Shown here: piece by piece, positions 25,302 through 32,343 of the stretch
Layout: the number at the start of each line of letters is the position of its first letter
Position numbering within the stretch: position 1 is the stretch's first letter
Assembly: GCA_016709965.1 (NCBI GenBank)
Contig: JADJLT010000006.1
Span: forward strand, 930,001 to 994,000
Length of the DNA stretch: 64,000 nt
Direction of reading: 5' to 3'
Source of the DNA: Betaproteobacteria bacterium
Lineage (GTDB): Bacteria > Pseudomonadota > Gammaproteobacteria > Burkholderiales > Rhodocyclaceae
The notes under the pieces: model-generated
Told to the model about the DNA's origin: nothing
The model's database searches: none
The model's input: the letters and a program-made list of their open reading frames with translations, nothing else
Translations under genes and position numbers: made by a program

Positions 25302-26288
25302 TTACAGCATGTCCTTGACGGCTTCGGCTTCGTCGGTCAATTCCTTGAGCGTGAAGTTGATCTTTTCGCGGCTGTATTCGTCGATTTCCAGACCCTGGAT
25401 GATCTTGAACGAACCTCCATTGCACTCGCACGGGAAGCCGTAAACGATGCCGGCCGGGATGCCGTAAGAACCATCAGACGGAACGCCCATCGTGACCCAG
25501 TCGCTGGAACCGAGAACCCAGTCATGGATGTGATCAATGGCTGCATTGGCAGCAGAGGCGGCGGAAGAAAGGCCGCGTGCTTCGATGATGGCTGCGCCGC
25601 GCTTACCGACGGTCGGCAGGAATGTGTCGTTGTTCCAGGCGTGATCGTTGATCAGTGCCTTGACGTTGTCGCCGTTGGATTCGCAGTTGCGGTAGTCAGC
25701 GTACATCGTCGGGGAGTGATTACCCCAGACGACCAGCTTCTTGAAGGAGGAAACGGCGCGGCCGGTTTTCTCGGCCAATTGGGACAGCGCGCGGTTATGA
25801 TCCAGGCGCAGCATGCCGTGGTAATTGTTCGGGTTGGTGCGGCCGACCTTCTTGGCTGCTGCTGCAGCAATATAGGCGTTGGTGTTGCAGGGGTTGCCAA
25901 CGACCAGAACCTTGACGTCTTCCTTGGCGTTCTCGGCAATTGCTTTGCCTTGAACCGTGAAGATGGCGCCGTTGGCGGTCAGCAAGTCGGCACGTTCCAT
26001 ACCTTTGGTGCGTGGGCGGGCGCCAACCAGCAGGCAGACGTCGGCATCCTTGAACGCAACGTTCGGGTCATCAGTGGCGACCATGCCGGCGAGTAGCGGG
26101 AAGGCGCAGTCGTCGAGCTCCATCATCACGCCCTTGACGGCTTGCTGGGCTTGCGGCAGGTCGAGCAACTGGAGGATGACCGGCTGGTCTTTGCCGAGCA
26201 TTTCGCCGGAGGCAATGCGGAACAGCAGGCTATAACCGATCTGGCCGGCGGCGCCGGTAATGGCAACGCGCATGGGTGCTTTGGACAT
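25302..26288 (-). CDS. mdh: Malate dehydrogenase
   Basis: 328 aa, with a CAGGAG ribosome binding site. Motifs: VAITGAAGQIGYSLLFRIAS (NAD-binding), VGARPRTKGMERADLL, VVGNPCNTNAYIA, the substrate arginine in RLDHNRAL and the catalytic histidine region VVWGNHSPTMYADYR. It oxidises malate to oxaloacetate in the TCA cycle. It is divergent from the gntR-sdh-gltA-sucAB-lpd run, with 197 bp between. Confidence 0.97.
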   Translation of the reverse strand: MSKAPMRVAITGAAGQIGYSLLFRIASGEMLGKDQPVILQLLDLPQAQQAVKGVMMELDDCAFPLLAGMVATDDPNVAFKDADVCLLVGARPRTKGMERADLLTANGAIFTVQGKAIAENAKEDVKVLVVGNPCNTNAYIAAAAAKKVGRTNPNNYHGMLRLDHNRALSQLAEKTGRAVSSFKKLVVWGNHSPTMYADYRNCESNGDNVKALINDHAWNNDTFLPTVGKRGAAIIEARGLSSAASAANAAIDHIHDWVLGSSDWVTMGVPSDGSYGIPAGIVYGFPCECNGGSFKIIQGLEIDEYSREKINFTLKELTDEAEAVKDML

Positions 26289-26485
26289 GTATCGCTCCTG
26301 TTTGAAACAGCGTGGTTGAAATTATTGGTATTCGCCCGAAAGCCCGCTTTTTTGATTACTTGCGTCAGCAGGCACGAGAGATTGAAGATGGTAGGAGTTC
26401 GGCGTTTTTCTGTCAATTCATCATGTGTCTTATATAAGATAACTTTTCGTGGACGGCCTTGGTGAAATGTGCTGAAATTTGGATC

Positions 26486-27241
26486 ATGACTCGTGACGTT
26501 TCTCGTCCTGCCCCCCGTTTAAGTTCACCAACTTTCAGTCCTCTATATCGCCAAATCAAGGATTTCTTGATTCGTAGCCTGGAGGAAGGAGAGTGGAGGC
26601 CTGGTGATTCCATTCCCAGCGAGGGTGAGCTGGCATCACGCTTCAATGTCAGCCAAGGAACTGTCCGTAAGGCAATTGACGAAATGGCTGCGGAAAATCT
26701 ACTTATTCGACGTCAGGGAAAAGGGACATTTGTTGCAACGCATAACGATCCCCGCTCCTTTTACCGATTTCTGCGCTTGGTGCCAGATGATGGCAAGGCA
26801 ACCCATGCTGTCAGTGACCCATATTTTTGCGAAACTGTTGATGCGAATCCGGAGGTGGCAACTGCTCTTGGCCTGCAGGTTGGCACGAGAGTAGTTCACG
26901 TGAAGCGTCTGCTACGTTTCAGTGGGGATCCCGTGGTCTTTGATCAGATATATCTTGTCGCTGAATTATTTGATGGTTTGACGCTGGAAAGTTTGCGGGG
27001 GGGAGAGCGCTCGCTTTATAGTTTGTTTGAAAGTGATTTTGGTGTTCGTATGATCAATGCCGAAGAGCACTTGAGGGCAGTTCCGGCAGATGCCCGAAGT
27101 GCGGGCATGATTGGTGTGCCATTGGGGGAGCCTCTCTTGCTTGTGGAGCGGACGGCTTATACCTATGGGAATAAGGCTGTAGAGTGGCGACGTGGTCTGT
27201 ATAGCACCCGGCATCACTACTATAGAAATGTTTTAGGTTGA
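26486..27241 (+). CDS. GntR-family (HutC/UTRA type) transcriptional regulator
   Basis: 251 aa from the ATG at 26486 (in-frame GTG 26462 and TTG 26459 are alternatives). The winged helix is at about residues 10-80: LYRQIKDFLIRSLEEGEW, PSEGELASRFNVSQGTVRKA, LIRRQGKGTFVA. The rest is a UTRA ligand-binding domain (RLLRFSGDPVVFDQIYL, ERTAYTYGNKAVEWRRG). Its place between mdh and sdhC suggests that it controls the TCA block; the ligand is unknown. Confidence 0.92.
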   Translation: MTRDVSRPAPRLSSPTFSPLYRQIKDFLIRSLEEGEWRPGDSIPSEGELASRFNVSQGTVRKAIDEMAAENLLIRRQGKGTFVATHNDPRSFYRFLRLVPDDGKATHAVSDPYFCETVDANPEVATALGLQVGTRVVHVKRLLRFSGDPVVFDQIYLVAELFDGLTLESLRGGERSLYSLFESDFGVRMINAEEHLRAVPADARSAGMIGVPLGEPLLLVERTAYTYGNKAVEWRRGLYSTRHHYYRNVLG

Positions 27242-27307
27242 ACAGTAGGGGTACGCTTAAAACCACTCGGAAAGGCCTCTCTGAGGAGTGCTCTGTCTAG
27301 TTTTGAA

Positions 27308-27315
27308 TGTATAAT
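27308..27315 (+). promoter_or_regulatory. Possible promoter -10 element of the sdh operon
   Basis: TGTATAAT lies 63 bp before the sdhC start, inside the 136-bp gap after gntR. No good -35 hexamer is visible at the usual distance, so this is a weak call. Confidence 0.3.
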
Positions 27316-27377
27316 TACAGCTCTTTTCGAACCACGTAAAAGCGGATAACCGCATATTCACGCGAGGGATGACGTTC

Positions 27378-27764
27378 ATGGCAGAAATGACCATCAAGAA
27401 ACGTCCAAAAAACTTGGACTTGACCACAATTAGGTTGCCGTTGCCGGGCAAGGTTTCAATTCTTCATCGCGTTAGCGGTGCCGGATTGTTTCTTTGTCTT
27501 CCGGTTTTGCTCTGGCTGTTCGGAGCAAGCTTGGCGTCTCCTGATAGTTTTGCGGTTTTTAAATCGGTTGCCGGCATGTTGCCGGTCAAGGTGATTCTGG
27601 CGGGCCTTCTTTGGGCGTTTGTGCACCATTTTTGTGCTGGTATTCGATTTCTTCTGCTTGATCTGCATGTGGGCATTGAGAAAGAGGCTGCCCGCAAGTC
27701 TGCTGGTGTTGTGCTGGCAGTAAGTATTCCGCTGACCCTGATCCTTTGGGGGGTGTTGCTGTGA
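27378..27764 (+). CDS. sdhC: Succinate dehydrogenase cytochrome b556 subunit
   Basis: 128 aa from the ATG at 27378, correctly spaced from GAGGG (the ATG at 27369 is too close). Motifs PKNLDLTTIRLPLPGKVSIL with HRVSG, and HHFCAGIRFLLLDLH with a heme-ligand histidine. Three membrane segments. It anchors the enzyme and helps bind quinone and heme b. The stop overlaps the sdhD GTG start. Confidence 0.95.
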   Translation: MAEMTIKKRPKNLDLTTIRLPLPGKVSILHRVSGAGLFLCLPVLLWLFGASLASPDSFAVFKSVAGMLPVKVILAGLLWAFVHHFCAGIRFLLLDLHVGIEKEAARKSAGVVLAVSIPLTLILWGVLL

Positions 27765-28108
27765 TCAATCGTATTGTTGTAGGTGCTCATTACGGGCTGA
27801 GGGATTGGATTGCCCAGCGCGCAACGGCAGTTATCATGGCGGTCTATTCGGTATTGATGGCCGCGGTTCTGCTGATCGTTCGTCCATCCACCTTCGAGGC
27901 ATGGCAGGGGCTGTTTGCTAACGGCGTTATAAAATTCCTGACCTTTCTTTTTTTCGTTAGTCTGTTTTACCACGCTTGGATTGGCGTGCGTGATATCTGG
28001 ATGGACTACGTGAAGCCGACTGGCCTGCGCCTTTCCCTGCATGTTCTGACTGCTGCTGCGCTGGTGGGGTATACCGCGTGGGCTGCTGCGATTCTCTGGA
28101 GGCTGTAA
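27761..28108 (+). CDS. sdhD: Succinate dehydrogenase hydrophobic membrane anchor
   Basis: 115 aa from the GTG at 27761, overlapping the sdhC stop by 4 nt (GTGA). Three membrane segments; GAHYGLRDWIAQRATAVIM near the start and YHAWIGVRDIWMDYVKPTG with the heme/quinone region. Second membrane subunit of complex II. Confidence 0.94.
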   Translation: MINRIVVGAHYGLRDWIAQRATAVIMAVYSVLMAAVLLIVRPSTFEAWQGLFANGVIKFLTFLFFVSLFYHAWIGVRDIWMDYVKPTGLRLSLHVLTAAALVGYTAWAAAILWRL

Positions 28109-28110
28109 GC

Positions 28111-29895
28111 GTGAGTATTCCTGTTCTCAAATTTGATGCGGTAATCGTTGGTGCTGGTGGCGCTGGTTTGCGTTCTGCAATCCAGTTGTCCGAGGCTGGC
28201 TTGAAGACGGCTGTGCTGTCCAAGGTGTTTCCAACCCGTTCTCATACAGTTGCTGCTCAGGGCGGCGTTGCGGCTTCTCTCGGTAATTCCGAGGAAGATC
28301 ACTGGACGTGGCACATGTACGATACCGTCAAGGGTTCCGACTGGCTCGGTGACCAAGATGCTATTGAGTTCATGTGCAAGAAGGCCAATGAAGTGGTGGT
28401 CGAGCTTGAGCATTACGGTATGCCTTTTGATCGTACCGATGATGGCAAGATTTACCAGCGTCCGTTCGGCGGCCATATGTCGAATTTTGGTGAAAAGCCA
28501 GTGCGTCGATCGTGTGCGGCCGCTGACCGTACTGGTCATGCCATGCTGCATGCCATGTATCAGCGTAACGTCAAGGCCAACACCCAGTTTTTCGTTGAAT
28601 GGATGGCGCTTGATCTGATTCGTGACGAAGAGGGTCACGTCCTTGGCGTTACCGCCATGGAAATGGAAACAGGTCAGATCGTTATTTTCCATGCTCGCGC
28701 CACGATTTTTGCTACCGGTGGTGCTGGCCGTATTTTCTACTCTTCGACCAATGCTTTCATTAATACTGGTGACGGCTTGGGTATGGCGGCTCGTGCCGGC
28801 ATCCCGCTCGAAGATATGGAGTTTTGGCAATTTCACCCGACCGGCGTGGCCGGTGCAGGCGTGCTCATTACAGAAGGTGTGCGCGGAGAAGGTGGTATCC
28901 TGCGTAACTCCAGCAAGGAACGCTTCATGGAGCGCTACGCGCCGAATGCCAAGGATCTGGCTTCGCGTGACGTGGTTTCCCGTGCCATGGCGACGGAAAT
29001 CAAGGAAGGTCGGGGTTGTGGCGTCAACAAGGACTATGTCCTGCTCGACATTACTCACCTGGATCCTGCAACCATCATGAAGCGCTTGCCGGGTATTCAT
29101 GAAATTGGTCTTCAGTTTGCCGGTGTTGATTGTCTAAAAGAACCGTTGCCTGTGGTTCCGACTTGTCACTATCAGATGGGTGGTATCCCGACGCATTACT
29201 CCGGCCGTGTCGTGATGCCCAAGGATGGTGACATGAGCAATATCGTTCCGGGTTTCTACGCGGGTGGCGAATGTGCGTGCGCATCGGTGCATGGCGCTAA
29301 TCGTCTTGGTACCAACTCACTACTGGATCTGTTGGTGTTCGGCAAGTCGGCCGGCGATTCGGCGGTAGAGGATCTGAAGGCAGGTCGCGCTCATCGCGAA
29401 CTACCAAAGGATGTTGCTGATAAGACCTTGGCGCGCATTTCGGCTCTTGATAATCGTAAGGGCGGTGCAAACGTCCACGAAACTCGTTTGGCTATGCAGC
29501 GCACAATGCAGGATCATGCGGGTGTGTTCCGTTTTGGAGATATGCTTAAGCAAGGTGTTGAGAAAATCCTCGAAGTTGAAAAGGCTGCTCGCCAACTCGA
29601 AATCAAGGATAAGTCAATGGCTTGGAATACCGCTCGTACCGAAGCGCTCGAAATGGAAAACCTGATCGAAGTCGCGAAGGCCACGATGATTTCCGCTGAA
29701 GCTCGTAAGGAATCGCGCGGTGCTCACGTTCGTGATGATGCGCCGGATTCGGTAGAGTTTCCGAACGGCCGTAATGACAAGGAATGGCTGAAGCACACAC
29801 TGTTCTCGCCGGTTGATAATTCGATCAGCTACAAGCCGGTCAACATGCAACCCCTGACCGTCGAGGCCGTAGCCCTCAAGACGCGCTCGTACTAA
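28111..29895 (+). CDS. sdhA: Succinate dehydrogenase flavoprotein subunit
   Basis: 594 aa from the GTG at 28111 behind CTGGAGG. FAD binding: DAVIVGAGGAGLRSAIQLSE; the covalent FAD histidine lies in PTRSHTVAAQGG. Active-site motifs include QFHPTGVAGAGVLITEG, RGEGGILRN and HGANRLGTNSLLDLLVFG. It oxidises succinate to fumarate and passes electrons to SdhB. Confidence 0.97.
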   Translation: MSIPVLKFDAVIVGAGGAGLRSAIQLSEAGLKTAVLSKVFPTRSHTVAAQGGVAASLGNSEEDHWTWHMYDTVKGSDWLGDQDAIEFMCKKANEVVVELEHYGMPFDRTDDGKIYQRPFGGHMSNFGEKPVRRSCAAADRTGHAMLHAMYQRNVKANTQFFVEWMALDLIRDEEGHVLGVTAMEMETGQIVIFHARATIFATGGAGRIFYSSTNAFINTGDGLGMAARAGIPLEDMEFWQFHPTGVAGAGVLITEGVRGEGGILRNSSKERFMERYAPNAKDLASRDVVSRAMATEIKEGRGCGVNKDYVLLDITHLDPATIMKRLPGIHEIGLQFAGVDCLKEPLPVVPTCHYQMGGIPTHYSGRVVMPKDGDMSNIVPGFYAGGECACASVHGANRLGTNSLLDLLVFGKSAGDSAVEDLKAGRAHRELPKDVADKTLARISALDNRKGGANVHETRLAMQRTMQDHAGVFRFGDMLKQGVEKILEVEKAARQLEIKDKSMAWNTARTEALEMENLIEVAKATMISAEARKESRGAHVRDDAPDSVEFPNGRNDKEWLKHTLFSPVDNSISYKPVNMQPLTVEAVALKTRSY

Positions 29896-29907
29896 TTGGA
29901 GTCCAGA

Positions 29908-30618
29908 ATGAGCAAACGTATGGTTCAATTCAGTATCTATCGCTACGATCCAGACAAGGATGATGCACCTTACATGCAGGACATTTCGGTTGAACTTGAG
30001 CCGACTGACCGCAAACTGCTGGATGCGCTGACCAAGTTGAAGGCTAAAGACGATGCGATTTCTTACCGTCGCTCTTGTCGAGAAGGTGTTTGTGGCTCTG
30101 ATGCCATGAACATCAACGGCAAGAACGGCTTGGCCTGCCTGACTGACATTGACAGCTTGAAGCAGCCGATCGTTCTACGCCCGCTACCGGGTCTTCCGGT
30201 CATCCGCGACTTGATCGTCGATATGACCCAGTTCTTCAAGCAGTACCACTCGATTAAGCCGTATCTGATTAACAATGATCCGCCGCCAGAGCGCGAACGC
30301 CTCCAGTCACCGGAGGATCGCGAAGAGTTGAACGGGCTTTATGAGTGCATCCTGTGTGCTTGCTGCTCGACGTCTTGTCCGTCGTTCTGGTGGAACCCGG
30401 ATAAGTTCGTTGGTCCGGCGGGCTTACTGGCCGCCTACCGCTTCATCGCTGATACGCGTGACCAGGCAACTAGCGAGCGACTCGATAATCTTGAGGATCC
30501 GTATCGCTTGTTCCGTTGCCACTCCATCATGAATTGTGTCGATGTATGTCCGAAAGGCCTGAATCCAACCAAGGCTATCGGAAAAATCAAGGACATGATG
30601 GTTCGTCGCGCCGTCTAA
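29908..30618 (+). CDS. sdhB: Succinate dehydrogenase iron-sulfur subunit
   Basis: 236 aa. [2Fe-2S] ligands are in SCREGVCGSDAMNING with a later cysteine in LACL. The [4Fe-4S] and [3Fe-4S] ligands are in CILCACCSTSCPSFWWN and CHSIMNCVDVCPKGLNPTKA. It links the flavoprotein to the membrane subunits. The stop overlaps the sdhE start (TAATG). Confidence 0.97.
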   Translation: MSKRMVQFSIYRYDPDKDDAPYMQDISVELEPTDRKLLDALTKLKAKDDAISYRRSCREGVCGSDAMNINGKNGLACLTDIDSLKQPIVLRPLPGLPVIRDLIVDMTQFFKQYHSIKPYLINNDPPPERERLQSPEDREELNGLYECILCACCSTSCPSFWWNPDKFVGPAGLLAAYRFIADTRDQATSERLDNLEDPYRLFRCHSIMNCVDVCPKGLNPTKAIGKIKDMMVRRAV

Positions 30619-30860
30619 TGGAACGCAAGGACTACGAACGCCTGCGTTGGCGATGCATTCGTCGCGCGCTTCTTGAGCTCGATATTACGCTGACCCGTTT
30701 TCTCGATGATGGGTTTGAGAGGTTGAGCGACGAAGAACAGAAGGCGTTTGTGGAACTTGCCGACATGGAGGATTACGATCTTTGGGACTTGCTTACCGGT
30801 AAGGCAGAGATTGATGATCTTCGTTTGGCGCCCATCGTGGCGCTGCTTCGTAAGAGTTGA
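30618..30860 (+). CDS. sdhE: Succinate dehydrogenase assembly factor 2 (flavinylation factor)
   Basis: 80 aa. It begins MERKDYERLRWRCIRRALLE; the usual RG motif at the interaction face is here replaced by RRAL. Then comes FERLSDEEQKAFVELADMED with YDLWDLL. SdhE helps attach FAD to SdhA. It overlaps sdhB by one base, so it is translated with it. Confidence 0.92.
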   Translation: MERKDYERLRWRCIRRALLELDITLTRFLDDGFERLSDEEQKAFVELADMEDYDLWDLLTGKAEIDDLRLAPIVALLRKS

Positions 30861-30942
30861 GTAAGGTTTTCATTCTATCTTGGGAATGTTGACCGCTTTT
30901 TTGCATTGCAGTGACAACCAACACCTATAAAGGGAAGACTCC

Positions 30943-32241
30943 ATGACGACTGAACGCAAGGCAACTTTGACAATCGATGGGCTGGCTCCAGTTGATTTTC
31001 CGATCATGTCACCGACGCACGGCAACGATTGCGTTGATATTCGCACGCTAGGTGGCAAGACCGGTTTGTTTACCTATGACTCTGGTTTCCTTTCTACCGC
31101 TAGCTGTAAGTCAACCATCACTTTCATCGATGGTGACAAGGGTGAGTTGCTGTATCGCGGATATCCGATTGAGCAACTGGCTGAAAATTGCAATTTCCTT
31201 GAAGTGGCATACTTGCTGAAAAATGGTGAGTTGCCTAATGCTACTGACAAGGTGGCATTTGAAACGACCATCAAGAAGCATACGATGGTGCATGACCAGC
31301 TGACCCGTTTTTATAGTGGCTTCCGTCGCGATGCTCACCCGATGGCTGTTATGGTTGGTGTGGTTGGTGCGCTTTCTGCGTTCTATCACGATGCGATGGA
31401 TTACTCTGATGCCGAGCATCGTAACGTCAGCTTTAATCGACTTGTAGCCAAGTTGCCGACGATTGTTGCTATGGCTTACAAATACAACACCGGTGCACCG
31501 TTCATGTATCCGGACAACGATCTTGATTACACTTCCAACTTCATGCGAATGATGTTTGGCAATCCGTGCGAGAAGTACAAGCCGAACCCGGTTCTGGTCA
31601 ATGCGCTTGATACCATTTTTACGCTGCACGCCGATCACGAGCAAAATGCATCAACGTCAACCGTACGTCTTGCAGGTTCCTCGGGCGCCAATCCGTTTGC
31701 GTGTATTGCTGCTGGTATCGCCTGCCTATGGGGTCCGGCTCACGGCGGTGCCAATGAGGCGTGTCTGCAGATGCTTGAGCAAATTGGCGATGTATCCAAA
31801 GTTGGGGAATATATCAACCGTGCAAAGGATAAAAACGACTCCTTCAAGCTGATGGGCTTCGGACACCGTGTCTACAAGAATTTCGATCCACGTGCCAAGC
31901 TGATGCGTAAGGTTTGTTTCGATGTTCTTTCTGAACTCGGTCTGCAGAACGACCGTTTGTTCAAGCTGGCGATGGAGCTGGAAAAGATCGCTCTGGAAGA
32001 TCCGTACTTCGTTGAGAAGAAGCTCTATCCGAACGTCGACTTCTATTCGGGTATTGTTCAAAAAGCTATTGGTATTCCTACCGAAATGTTCACCTGTATT
32101 TTCGCTTTGGCTCGTACCGTTGGCTGGATGACGCAGTGGGAAGAGATGATTTCCGATCCGGAATACAAGATTGGCCGTCCGCGTCAGTTGTATATGGGCG
32201 CTGCCAAGCGCGATGTGGTGCCGCTTGCCCAACGCGGTTAA
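30943..32241 (+). CDS. gltA: Citrate synthase (type II)
   Basis: 432 aa, AGGGAAG ribosome binding site. Motifs: GDKGELLYRGYPIEQLAE, the catalytic histidine regions LHADHEQNASTSTVRLAGS and WGPAHGGANEACL, and GFGHRVYKNFDPRAKLM. The length and sequence fit the hexameric, NADH-sensitive type of proteobacteria. It condenses acetyl-CoA and oxaloacetate. Confidence 0.97.
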   Translation: MTTERKATLTIDGLAPVDFPIMSPTHGNDCVDIRTLGGKTGLFTYDSGFLSTASCKSTITFIDGDKGELLYRGYPIEQLAENCNFLEVAYLLKNGELPNATDKVAFETTIKKHTMVHDQLTRFYSGFRRDAHPMAVMVGVVGALSAFYHDAMDYSDAEHRNVSFNRLVAKLPTIVAMAYKYNTGAPFMYPDNDLDYTSNFMRMMFGNPCEKYKPNPVLVNALDTIFTLHADHEQNASTSTVRLAGSSGANPFACIAAGIACLWGPAHGGANEACLQMLEQIGDVSKVGEYINRAKDKNDSFKLMGFGHRVYKNFDPRAKLMRKVCFDVLSELGLQNDRLFKLAMELEKIALEDPYFVEKKLYPNVDFYSGIVQKAIGIPTEMFTCIFALARTVGWMTQWEEMISDPEYKIGRPRQLYMGAAKRDVVPLAQRG

Positions 32242-32251
32242 TTAGTAATAT

Positions 32252-32278
32252 GGGCGGCCGTGTGGCCGCCCTTTTTTT
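32252..32278 (+). terminator. Terminator after gltA
   Basis: 8-bp arms GGGCGGCC / GGCCGCCC with a GTGT loop, followed by seven Ts. Separates gltA from sucA, so sucA probably has some transcription of its own. Confidence 0.88.
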
Positions 32279-32343
32279 ACCTGCAAAAACTGACCTGGTT
32301 CTCAGAGACTACAGTGGAAAGAAAAACCCTAGAGGGGACGCCT

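Noticed and set aside
28006..29100. Minus-strand frame opposite sdhA
   Set aside because: sdhA is fully supported on the plus strand; the opposing frame has no features.
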